Positions 1 to 5,961 are shown, counted from the first letter of the stretch. The stretch is DNA of 7,331 bases from Candidatus Woesearchaeota archaeon (GCA_012798335.1 JAAZNJ010000016.1:1-7331); one strand, 5' to 3'. Notes: generated by a model not told the origin, from the sequence alone. Translations and numbers: made by a program.

Positions 1-176
1 CCAATATTTCTAAGTTTTTTTTCAGTGTATTCTTGTTTTATTGTTTCTTGTTCTTGTAATTCTACAATAGCAGGAAGAAAAATTCCTAAATCAAAAATAA
101 ATGCATCTTCTCCTAAATCCACAAGAGTCATATTTCTTCCAACTTCACTAAAACCTCCTATTGTATAAATCTCCAT
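1..176 (-). CDS. rnj: Ribonuclease J (archaeal beta-CASP metallo-beta-lactamase), N-terminal part
   Basis: Partial gene running off the left edge; 58 codons are visible from the ATG at 176-174. The start reads MEIYTIGGFSEVGRNMT, then a strand with IFDLGIFLP, and ends ..EKKLRNI. The GG-x-x-EVGRNMT signature followed by a hydrophobic strand ending in D-x-G is the first beta-hairpin of archaeal RNase J, and the LRNI(G) end matches the segment before the usual 'GAIPDD' of that family. Family members are 5'-3' exonucleases (some also endonucleases) of about 450 residues that use two zinc ions. The metal-binding HxHxDH motif lies beyond the window edge, so catalysis cannot be checked. A GAGGA Shine-Dalgarno sits just upstream. 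The gene is transcribed divergently from pop5. A different beta-CASP protein (CPSF-like) is less likely because those carry N-terminal KH domains. Confidence 0.85.
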   Translation of the reverse strand, partial: MEIYTIGGFSEVGRNMTLVDLGEDAFIFDLGIFLPAIVELQEQETIKQEYTEKKLRNI

Positions 177-180
177 ATTT

Positions 181-186
181 TCCTCT
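181..186 (-). promoter_or_regulatory. Shine-Dalgarno of RNase J
   Basis: On the minus strand the sequence before the ATG reads AGAGGAAAATATG, placing a GAGGA element about 5 nt before the start. This supports the ATG at 176 and indicates a leadered mRNA, unlike most transcript-first genes in this window. Confidence 0.6.
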
Positions 187-211
187 TTTACTCTATTGTT
201 TCATTTTATTG

Positions 212-223
212 ATTATAATAAAA
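212..223 (-). promoter_or_regulatory. TATA-like box for RNase J
   Basis: Read on the minus strand this is TTTTATTATAAT, about 36-47 nt before the RNase J ATG. An archaeal start site about 25 nt downstream of the box would give a leader of roughly 15-20 nt, enough to include the GAGGA element. Placement is inferred from spacing only. Confidence 0.4.
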
Positions 224-271
224 GAGTATGAAGAGGTTTAAAAATTCTTTTAAAAATAAAAAACATAAGAA

Positions 272-280
272 TTTAAAATA
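272..280 (+). promoter_or_regulatory. TATA-like box for pop5
   Basis: TTTAAAATA lies 19-27 nt before the ATG at 299, the spacing expected for a leaderless or nearly leaderless archaeal transcript. No Shine-Dalgarno precedes this ATG. An 8-bp direct repeat ATAAGAAT (265-272 and 278-285) brackets the box. A second AT-rich candidate, GTTTAAAAATTC, lies further upstream near 236-247. Confidence 0.45.
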
Positions 281-298
281 AGAATCCTTTGTATTTTA

Positions 299-655
299 AT
301 GATTTTAAAAGAAAAAAGTTTTGATAAATCAAAAAAAGAGATTAAATCAATAAAAAAATTAAAAAAAAGTATGAAAGAGAGAAAAAGATATGTCTTATTA
401 ATGGGAGATAAAAATACCGAATTAAAAAAAGATATTGAGAATTTAATTTTAGATTTTGCTGGAGTTTTAGGTTTTTCTAAAATCTGTTTAAGATGGATAG
501 AAATAAATGAAAATTATGATTATGGAATTGTTTCTATAAATCGAGAAGGTCTTGAATTATTTAAAGCTTCTTTATGTTTGAGCTCTAAAAAAATAGAAAT
601 ATTAGGGATTTCAGGAACATTAAAAGGGTTAAAAAAATATAAGGTTAAAATTTGA
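299..655 (+). CDS. rnp2: RNase P protein component 2 (Pop5/Rpp14 family)
   Basis: 118 residues. Pop5 is a protein subunit of archaeal RNase P, the ribonucleoprotein that removes 5' leaders from pre-tRNA; it pairs with Rpp30 and supports the catalytic domain of the RNA. Visible family marks are KERKRYVLL at 26-34 (compare the family's LPPSLRxKKRYI), the YGIVSINREGLELFKASLCL block at 75-94, and the C-terminal ILGISGTLKGLKKYK at 101-115. The only upstream start is ATG 299. Residues 1-20 are a lysine-rich extension before the conserved core, and an internal ATG at 371 would remove part of the LxxSxKERKRY core, so 299 is preferred. In many archaea pop5 follows rpp30 and precedes psmA; here psmA follows after 123 bp but rpp30 is not upstream. 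Its presence implies that this lineage retains RNase P, unlike Nanoarchaeum equitans. Confidence 0.85.
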   Translation: MILKEKSFDKSKKEIKSIKKLKKSMKERKRYVLLMGDKNTELKKDIENLILDFAGVLGFSKICLRWIEINENYDYGIVSINREGLELFKASLCLSSKKIEILGISGTLKGLKKYKVKI

Positions 656-702
656 AAATTTAAATTTCTTTCAATAATTTGTATAATAAATTTTACCCAA
701 AA

Positions 703-713
703 GTTTAAAAATA
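703..713 (+). promoter_or_regulatory. TATA-like box upstream of psmA operon
   Basis: GTTTAAAAATA lies 66-76 nt before the psmA ATG (779) and 17-27 nt before an earlier ATG at 730. A start site about 25 nt downstream would fall near 730-735 and give a psmA leader of about 45 nt. A weaker AT-rich stretch at 751-760 (AAATAAATTA) is at leaderless spacing for the psmA ATG itself, so which box is used is undecided. Confidence 0.4.
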
Positions 714-778
714 AATCAAATTTACTAAAATGGATATAACAAGGAAAAATAAATAAATTATGCTTTTCTAAGATTAAA

Positions 779-1504
779 ATGGATATACCTTTAGATATTC
801 AACAACAAGCAATGGGATATGACAGAACAGCAACTATGTTCTCACCACAAGGACATTTATTACAAGTAGAATACGCTGAAAAAACAGTAAGATTAGGGAG
901 TTCAAGTATTTCAATAGTATGTAATGATGGGGTTTTTATTCTTGCAGATACAAGAGTTGAAGATAAATTGATAGTTCAAAAATCAGCAAATAAAATTTAT
1001 GAAATTGATTCTCATATTATTGCAAGTGTCGCAGGTATTGTTTCTGATGCTAGAGTTTTAATTGAGAAAGCACAGATATTAGCTCAACAAAATAGGGTAA
1101 CTTATGATTCACCTATTGAACCTGAAACAGTAATAAAAGAGATTTCTAATATAAAACAACAGTTCACACAGTATGGTGGAGCAAGACCTTTTGGTGTTTC
1201 ACTTATGATAGCAGGAATAAACAATGGAAAGGCAGAATTATTTACAAGTGATGTTACAGGAAATTATTTTCAATATTATGCAAATGCTATAGGTGAGAAT
1301 GATGAACTAATAAAAGAAAAACTTAGAGAAAGATATAAAGAAGGCATGAGTATAAAAGAAGGTGTAAATTTAGCATTAGAAATTTTAAAAGAGATTGAAA
1401 AAGATAAATTTAATATAAAAAGGATAGAATTATGCTTTATTAAAAACAAAGACCAAAAATTAGAGAGATATTATGGTGAAGAAATTGAAAAAATGGTAAA
1501 ATGA
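779..1504 (+). CDS. psmA: 20S proteasome alpha subunit
   Basis: 241 residues, close to the usual 230-250. Alpha subunits form the outer heptameric rings of the 20S proteasome, gate substrate entry and dock ATPase regulators such as PAN or Cdc48; the catalytic Thr is in the beta subunit, which is not in this window. The sequence shows the alpha-specific N-terminal gate QQQAMGYDR (8-16), then FSPQGHLLQVEYA (21-33) of the H0 helix signature. K72 aligns with the pocket lysine (K66 in Thermoplasma) that binds HbYX tails. QYGGARPFGVSL near residues 130-142 is the conserved core segment. It is the first gene of a six-gene operon and its TGA overlaps the SBDS ATG by 4 bp (ATGA, 1501-1504). No Shine-Dalgarno is evident. 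Pairing of proteasome and exosome genes in one operon is a long-known archaeal arrangement. Confidence 0.96.
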   Translation: MDIPLDIQQQAMGYDRTATMFSPQGHLLQVEYAEKTVRLGSSSISIVCNDGVFILADTRVEDKLIVQKSANKIYEIDSHIIASVAGIVSDARVLIEKAQILAQQNRVTYDSPIEPETVIKEISNIKQQFTQYGGARPFGVSLMIAGINNGKAELFTSDVTGNYFQYYANAIGENDELIKEKLRERYKEGMSIKEGVNLALEILKEIEKDKFNIKRIELCFIKNKDQKLERYYGEEIEKMVK

Positions 1505-2172
1505 CTCAAACAACAGCAAGGATAAAACAAAAAGGGAAATTATTTGAAATTATTGTTGATTTAGATGAAGCATTAAAATTTAAGAAAGGTGAGTCAAATT
1601 GGTTAGAAGTTGGTGGAGATAGAATTTTTAAAGATTCAAAAAGAGGGGATGTCGCTTCTAAAAATGATTTAGAAGAATGTTTTGGAACAAGTGATGTTTC
1701 AGAAGTAGCAAAAAAGATAGTGAAGAATGGTGAAATTTTGTTAACTCAAGAATTTAGAGATGAAGAGAGAGAAAACAGAATAAAACAAGTTATTGATTTT
1801 TTAGTAAGAAATACGATAAATCCGCAAAATAATAGACCTCACACTCCTGAAAGAATAAAATCTGCTCTTGAAGAAGCACATGTAAACATAAAAAATGTTC
1901 CTATTGAAAATCAAATCCCTGAAATTTTAGAACAAATAATGAAGATAATTCCAATAAAAGTTGAATCCAAAAAATTTAGATTAGTCATACCTGCAGTTTA
2001 CACAGGAAAGATTTATAATATAATAAATTCCTATAAAGAAGAAGAGAATTGGATGAACGATGGAAGCTTAGAAGTAGTTGTCAAGATTCCTGCTGGAATG
2101 ACAATAGACTTTTTTGACAAATTAAATTCAATGGCTCATGGAGCAATAATAAGTGAGGAAATTAAAGAATAA
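1501..2172 (+). CDS. sbds: Ribosome maturation protein SBDS
   Basis: 223 residues, typical for archaeal SBDS (230-240). In archaea and eukaryotes SBDS binds the large ribosomal subunit near the P site and, with an EF2-like GTPase, releases the anti-association factor IF6. Three domains can be followed. The N-terminal FYSH domain is at 1-90, with FKDSKRGDVASKNDLEECFGT-like residues at 43-63. A central three-helix domain spans about 91-150 and contains the signature NPQNNRPHTPERIKSALEEA (108-127). A ferredoxin-like C-terminal domain runs from about 155 to 220. The ATG overlaps the psmA stop by 4 bp, so translation is probably coupled; a GGTGA at 1475-1479 is too far upstream to act as a normal Shine-Dalgarno. 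rrp4 follows after one base. Confidence 0.95.
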   Translation: MTQTTARIKQKGKLFEIIVDLDEALKFKKGESNWLEVGGDRIFKDSKRGDVASKNDLEECFGTSDVSEVAKKIVKNGEILLTQEFRDEERENRIKQVIDFLVRNTINPQNNRPHTPERIKSALEEAHVNIKNVPIENQIPEILEQIMKIIPIKVESKKFRLVIPAVYTGKIYNIINSYKEEENWMNDGSLEVVVKIPAGMTIDFFDKLNSMAHGAIISEEIKE

Positions 2173-2173
2173 A

Positions 2174-2848
2174 ATGACAAAAAGAATAATAGCAATACCT
2201 GGAGAGACTTTATTTGAAGGAGAAGAATATATTCCAGGAGAAGGAACAGAAAAAAGAAAAGAAAAAATAATTGCACTTAGATACGGTTTAGTAGAAAATA
2301 ATAAAAATCTTATAAGAGTAATACCAGTCTCAGGAGTTTATATTCCAAGAAGTGGAAATGTTGTAATAGGTAAAGTTGAAAATGTAACAATGAATGGATG
2401 GGTTATAGATATAACAACACCTGAAGGAGCTTTTTTATCTTTAATGGAAGTTCCAAGATATGTTAATAAAGATGATTTAAGAGGAGTTTTAGATATAGGG
2501 GATATTGTTGCAGTAAAAATATATTCTGTAAATAGTAGAGGAATAGATTTAACTACAAAACTAAAGGGATTGGGAAAATTAGATAAAGGGATTATTATGC
2601 AAATAAATCCGAATAAAGTTCCAAGAGTGATTGGAAAAGAAGGAAGTATGATAAGCCTTATAAAAGAAGAAACAAAATGTAAGATTATAGTTGGACAAAA
2701 CGGACTTATCTGGATAAATGGAGACAAAATAGAAGATGAGTTATATGCTAAAAAAGCAATACTTTATGTAACAGAAAATGCTGCTATGTCAGGGTTAACT
2801 GATGAAATGAAAGAATGGTTTGATAAAAATAAAGGAGAAATAAATTAA
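2174..2848 (+). CDS. rrp4: Exosome complex RNA-binding protein Rrp4
   Basis: 224 residues from ATG 2174. Rrp4 forms the RNA-entry cap on the Rrp41/Rrp42 hexameric ring of the archaeal exosome. It shows an N-terminal domain starting IAIPGETL (6-13), an S1 domain at about 61-130 (GNVVIGKVENVT, GWVIDI), and a KH domain at about 135-205 with VPRVIGKEGSMI (149-160) carrying the GKEG loop that contacts RNA. A GTG at 2153 would add seven residues (MRKLKNK) inside SBDS. ATG 2174 is preferred because it follows the SBDS stop by one base, gives the usual MxxRIIxPG start, and has a GAGG element at 2155-2158 upstream. The gap to rrp41 is also one base. The other cap protein, Csl4, is not in this window. 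Confidence 0.95.
   Translation: MTKRIIAIPGETLFEGEEYIPGEGTEKRKEKIIALRYGLVENNKNLIRVIPVSGVYIPRSGNVVIGKVENVTMNGWVIDITTPEGAFLSLMEVPRYVNKDDLRGVLDIGDIVAVKIYSVNSRGIDLTTKLKGLGKLDKGIIMQINPNKVPRVIGKEGSMISLIKEETKCKIIVGQNGLIWINGDKIEDELYAKKAILYVTENAAMSGLTDEMKEWFDKNKGEIN
2834..2837 (+). promoter_or_regulatory. Shine-Dalgarno of rrp41
   Basis: AAAGGAGAAA at 2831-2840 places GGAG 12 nt before the rrp41 ATG at 2850, inside the last codons of rrp4. It supports the chosen start and coupled translation. Confidence 0.6.
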
Positions 2849-2849
2849 A

Positions 2850-3551
2850 ATGACAGAATTCAAAAGACCAGACGGAAGAAAGATTAATGAACTTAGAAAG
2901 ATAACTGCAAAAGTAGGAGTTGTTCCAAATGCAGATGGAAGTGCTCTTTTCGGTTTTGGTGATACAATTGCTATTGCTGCGGTTTATGGGCCTAAAAAAA
3001 TGCACCCTCAACATTCTCAAAATCCTGAAAAAGGAACATTAAGATGTACTTACAACATGCTTAGCTTTTCAGTAACAGAAAGAATAAGACCAGGACCAAG
3101 TAGAAGAAGTCAAGAAATAAGTAAGATTACAGAATGGGCTCTTCAACCGATAGTTATGATTGATGATTTTCCTGGAAATGTTGTTGATGTTCACATAAAT
3201 GTTATTCAAGCAAATGCATCTACAAGATGTGCTGGTATAAATGCTGCTGCAATGGCTTTAGCACATGCAGGTATTCCAATGAAGAGCATGGTAACAAGTG
3301 TTTCAATAGGTAAATTAGATAAACAGTTAGTAACAGATTTAATTAAAGAAGAAGAAGATTGGGAAGAGGGAGAAGGACCAACTGATATTCCTATAACATT
3401 AACAGATGATGGAAAAATAACTCATATACAATTAGATGGGAATATTCCTATGAAACAACTTATGGAGACTTTTGAACTTGCAAAAGAAGCAGGAAAACAG
3501 ATTCATGAAGCTCAAGTTAAAGCATTAAAGGAGGCAATTGAGAAAAAATGA
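2850..3551 (+). CDS. rrp41: Exosome catalytic subunit Rrp41 (RNase PH family)
   Basis: 233 residues. Rrp41 is the active subunit of the archaeal exosome ring; it degrades RNA 3'-5' with phosphate and adds A-rich tails from nucleoside diphosphates. Family marks are RPDGRKINELR (6-16), IAAVYGP (42-48), RCTYNMLSFSVTER (65-78), and GPSRRSQEISK (82-92) with the phosphate/RNA-binding arginines R85-R86. The acidic active-site strand follows DLIK (163-166). Here the two Asp of the active-site loop appear as D170 and D179, eight residues apart, whereas typical archaeal Rrp41 (EEDxxGEADxP) has five between them. The rest of the fold is intact, so I expect an active enzyme with an enlarged loop. The TGA overlaps the rrp42 ATG by 4 bp. 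Confidence 0.96.
   Translation: MTEFKRPDGRKINELRKITAKVGVVPNADGSALFGFGDTIAIAAVYGPKKMHPQHSQNPEKGTLRCTYNMLSFSVTERIRPGPSRRSQEISKITEWALQPIVMIDDFPGNVVDVHINVIQANASTRCAGINAAAMALAHAGIPMKSMVTSVSIGKLDKQLVTDLIKEEEDWEEGEGPTDIPITLTDDGKITHIQLDGNIPMKQLMETFELAKEAGKQIHEAQVKALKEAIEKK
3528..3534 (+). promoter_or_regulatory. Strong Shine-Dalgarno of rrp42
   Basis: AAGGAGG lies 13 nt before the rrp42 ATG (3548), within the rrp41 coding end (...LKEAIEKK). It is the strongest ribosome-binding element in the window and sits at an ATGA overlap. It could help balance the 1:1 synthesis of Rrp41 and Rrp42 needed for the hexameric ring. Confidence 0.65.
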
Positions 3552-4348
3552 TAGAAACTCCAAAAATGACAGGTGAAAGAATAAAAGAATATCTTCAAGA
3601 AGGAAAAAGATTTGATGGAAGAAAACTTGATGAATTTAGAAAAATAACAATTGAAACAGGGGTTTCAAAAAATGCAGAAGGGAGTGCAAGAGTAAATCTT
3701 GGAAAAACAGAAGTCCTAGTTGGTGTAAAATTAGATGTAGCTGAACCTTATTCAGATTCGCAAGAAGAAGGAAATTTAATGGTAACAGCAGAATTTCTTA
3801 CTATGAGCTCGCCAAGATTAGATTTAGGACCACAACCATTTGGATCATTAGAATTAGCAAGAGTTATTGATAGAGGGATAAGAGAAAGTCATTTTATTGA
3901 TTTGAAAAAATTGTGTATAAAAAAAGGAGAAAAAGTATGGAATGTTATGATTGATATTTATTCTATAAATGATGATGGGAATTTACTTGATGCTGCAGGA
4001 ATAGGTGCTATTGCTGCATTAAAAACTGCAAGAATTCCTAGATATAATGAAGAAACAGGAAAGCCTATTTTTGGAGAGTGGACAGATGAAAAAATACCTT
4101 TATCTAAAGAAACACCAATCTCATTAACAGTTCACAAAATTGGGAATAGTTTGATAATTGATCCAACAAAAGAAGAAGAAGATATAAGTGAAACAAGGGT
4201 TACAGTATGCAGTTCTAATGGAATTGTTTATTCTCTTCAAAAAGGAGAATCAAAAGAACTAAGTGTAGAAGAATTTCAAAAGATTTTAGATTTAGTTGAA
4301 AAAACAGAAAAAAAGATATATAAAGAGATAGAATCAAATATTAAATAA
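3548..4348 (+). CDS. rrp42: Exosome structural subunit Rrp42 (RNase PH family)
   Basis: 266 residues, the normal length for archaeal Rrp42. It alternates with Rrp41 in the exosome ring and is catalytically inactive but contributes to RNA binding at the active site of Rrp41. Family marks are GKRFDGRKLDEFRKI (19-33), AEGSARVNLGKTEVLVGVK (43-61), the ELARVIDRGIRES block (102-114), IDIYSINDDGNLLDAA (135-150), and DPTKEEEDISETRVTV (205-220). The DPTxEEE segment is the Rrp42-type replacement for the Rrp41 acidic active site, which separates the two paralogues. A strong AAGGAGG precedes the start and the start overlaps the rrp41 stop. In most archaea eL43 (L37Ae) follows; here rpoK follows after one base. 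Confidence 0.95.
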   Translation: MIETPKMTGERIKEYLQEGKRFDGRKLDEFRKITIETGVSKNAEGSARVNLGKTEVLVGVKLDVAEPYSDSQEEGNLMVTAEFLTMSSPRLDLGPQPFGSLELARVIDRGIRESHFIDLKKLCIKKGEKVWNVMIDIYSINDDGNLLDAAGIGAIAALKTARIPRYNEETGKPIFGEWTDEKIPLSKETPISLTVHKIGNSLIIDPTKEEEDISETRVTVCSSNGIVYSLQKGESKELSVEEFQKILDLVEKTEKKIYKEIESNIK

Positions 4349-4349
4349 G

Positions 4350-4715
4350 ATGGAACAACAATTTACAAAATACGAACTTGCAAGGATTTTGGGAGCAAGA
4401 GCATTACAACTTTCTATGAATGCACCAATGTTAATTAAAATAAAAAAAGAAGATTTAGAAAAAATTAATTATGATGCTTTAAAGATTGCAGAGATTGAAT
4501 TAAATTCTAATGTTTTACCAATATCGGTTAAGAGACCAATGCCTGTTAAAAAAGAAGAGAAATTAAAAAGAGTAAAGATGAAAATTGTAAATCCTGAAGA
4601 AGAAAATAATGAGTTAAAAGAAGAAAAAGAGTTAATTAATCAGGCAGAAATAATGGAATTAGCTAATCCTGAAGATGAAAGTGAAGAAGAAAATGAAGAG
4701 TCAGAGATTGAATAA
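4350..4715 (+). CDS. rpoK: RNA polymerase subunit RpoK (Rpb6/omega homologue) with charged C-terminal tail
   Basis: 121 residues. RpoK is the archaeal counterpart of Rpb6 and bacterial omega and helps assemble and stabilise the large polymerase subunit. The core is clear: TKYELARILGARALQLSMNAP (6-26) and ELNSNVLPISVKRP (50-63), which is where many archaeal RpoK proteins (about 55-65 residues) end. Residues 64-121 are an additional tail: first basic (KKEEKLKRVKMKIV, 67-80), then strongly acidic to the end (EDESEEENEESEIE at 108-121). NPEEEN (81-86) and NPEDES (106-111) look like an imperfect internal repeat. Base use and frame continue smoothly, so there is no sign of a frameshift. It is the last gene of the tight operon, starting one base after rrp42 without a visible Shine-Dalgarno. 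Confidence 0.92.
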   Translation: MEQQFTKYELARILGARALQLSMNAPMLIKIKKEDLEKINYDALKIAEIELNSNVLPISVKRPMPVKKEEKLKRVKMKIVNPEEENNELKEEKELINQAEIMELANPEDESEEENEESEIE

Positions 4716-4750
4716 GCTGTAAAATAAGTTTCTATTGAGATTCCTAAAAG

Positions 4751-4760
4751 TTTATTAATA
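4751..4760 (+). promoter_or_regulatory. TATA-like box for enolase
   Basis: TTTATTAATA lies 20-29 nt before the enolase ATG (4780), the spacing for a leaderless archaeal mRNA. No Shine-Dalgarno is present in the T-rich sequence before the ATG. The T-run at 4769-4773 could also serve as a weak end signal for the upstream operon. Confidence 0.5.
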
Positions 4761-4779
4761 AAAAAATATTTTTCTTATC

Positions 4780-5949
4780 ATGATTATTCAAGAAATTTCT
4801 GCAGATTCTATTCTTGATTCAAGAGGTGAAAAAACTATTCTTATTAAAATAAAAACAAATGTCGGTGAATTTTCAGCAAGTTCTCCTAATGGTAAATCAA
4901 CAGGAAAATACGAAGTAAAACCTTATCAAAAAAGTTTAGAGGAAGATATAAGAAAAATAAGAAAAATGAAAGACTACTTTTCAAAAGAGATTATTGATAA
5001 GTTTGATGATTTGATAGGAATAGAGGATATATGTGAGAAACAAGTCGGAGGAAATACTGTTTTCGCTTTAGAATCTGCTATTTTAAAAGCATTGTCAAAA
5101 GAAAAGAAGAAAGAGATTTTTGAATTAATAATAAACAAAGAAAAAAAAGATTGTTTAAAATTTCCAAGATTTGTAGGCAATTGTATAGGCGGTGGAAAAC
5201 ATTCTCCTGATGAAAAAAAACCTGATTTTCAAGAATTCCATGTTATACCAAATGAAAAAAGGTTAGAAGAATCTTTTATTAAGATGAAAGAAATAAAAAA
5301 GAATTCCAAATTTTATATAAAAGAAAAAGATAAGTATTTTTTAGAACAAACCAATGATGAAAATGCTTGGAGAACAAATTTGAATGATAAAGAAGTTTTA
5401 GAAATTTTAAAAATTTTTAATGTTCCTCTCGGGATTGATGTTGCTTCTTCAGGTTTTTATAGAAGGGGGAATTATTATTACAACAATCCTCCATTAAAAA
5501 GAACTAAAGAAGAGCAATTAGAGTATTTAAGCAATTTAATTAAAAATTTTAATTTAATTTATATTGAAGACCCTTTTGATGAAAATGATTTTGAAAGTCC
5601 TTCAAAATTAGTCTTAAGATTTCCAAGAACAATCATTGTTGGTGATGATTTAACAACAACAAATCCTAAAAGATTAAAAAAAGCAATAAAAGAAAAAAGT
5701 ATTAATGCAATAATCGTAAAACCTAACCAAATAGGTTCTTTGATTAAAGTTAAAGAGGTTTGCGAAATTGCAAAAGAAAATAATATAAAACTTGTTTTTT
5801 CTCATAGAAGTGGTGAAACTAAAGAAACAATTTTAGCAGATCTTGCAATTGGTTTTGGTGCAGATTTCTTTAAAGTAGGAATAACAGGTGAAGAGAGAGA
5901 ATGCAAAATAAAAAGGCTTATAGAAATTGAAAAAATTTTAAACAAATAA
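4780..5949 (+). CDS. eno: Enolase (phosphopyruvate hydratase), divergent archaeal form
   Basis: 389 residues, shorter than the usual 410-430. Enolase interconverts 2-phosphoglycerate and phosphoenolpyruvate in the cytoplasm using two Mg ions. The start MIIQEISADSILDSRG matches the family N-terminus. By alignment to yeast numbering the catalytic set is present: S40 (S39), H141 in GGGKH (H159), E152 in FQEF (E168), E194 in NDEN (E211), D220 in GIDVASS (D246), E263 in IEDP (E295), the GDD at 288-290 (D320), K314 in VKPNQIG (K345), H342 in SHRSGET (H373) and K365 in FFKVG (K396). Unusual points are the mobile loop SPNGKSTG (35-42) instead of VPSGASTG, DENAWRTN (193-200) instead of DEGGFAPN, and SSGFY (223-227) instead of ASEFY. 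Its position between rpoK and rpsB is a conserved archaeal arrangement. A non-enolase member of the superfamily is unlikely given the complete residue set. Confidence 0.92.
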   Translation: MIIQEISADSILDSRGEKTILIKIKTNVGEFSASSPNGKSTGKYEVKPYQKSLEEDIRKIRKMKDYFSKEIIDKFDDLIGIEDICEKQVGGNTVFALESAILKALSKEKKKEIFELIINKEKKDCLKFPRFVGNCIGGGKHSPDEKKPDFQEFHVIPNEKRLEESFIKMKEIKKNSKFYIKEKDKYFLEQTNDENAWRTNLNDKEVLEILKIFNVPLGIDVASSGFYRRGNYYYNNPPLKRTKEEQLEYLSNLIKNFNLIYIEDPFDENDFESPSKLVLRFPRTIIVGDDLTTTNPKRLKKAIKEKSINAIIVKPNQIGSLIKVKEVCEIAKENNIKLVFSHRSGETKETILADLAIGFGADFFKVGITGEERECKIKRLIEIEKILNK

Positions 5950-5961
5950 GTGTGAGAAACC

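Noticed and set aside
2153..2173. GTG start for rrp4 giving seven extra residues
   Set aside because: It lies within SBDS, the extra residues (MRKLKNK) are not part of Rrp4, and ATG 2174 fits the one-base spacing pattern of the operon.
2338..2727. 129-codon open frame on the minus strand opposite rrp4
   Set aside because: It lies wholly opposite rrp4, whose S1 and KH domains are clear. Its residue make-up (many Ile, Pro, Ser, Phe) is typical of the complement of AT-rich coding sequence, and no promoter or start signal is seen.
2784..3020. 78-codon open frame on the minus strand across the rrp4/rrp41 junction
   Set aside because: Opposite two well-supported genes, no recognisable domain and no start signal; a shadow frame.
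4081..4200. Rrp42 lacking the Rrp41-type catalytic aspartates
   Set aside because: This is the normal state for Rrp42, which is the inactive partner; not a degenerate gene.
4974..5180. 68-codon open frame on the minus strand inside enolase
   Set aside because: Opposite a conserved enolase with a full set of catalytic residues; Ser/Phe-rich complement sequence only.
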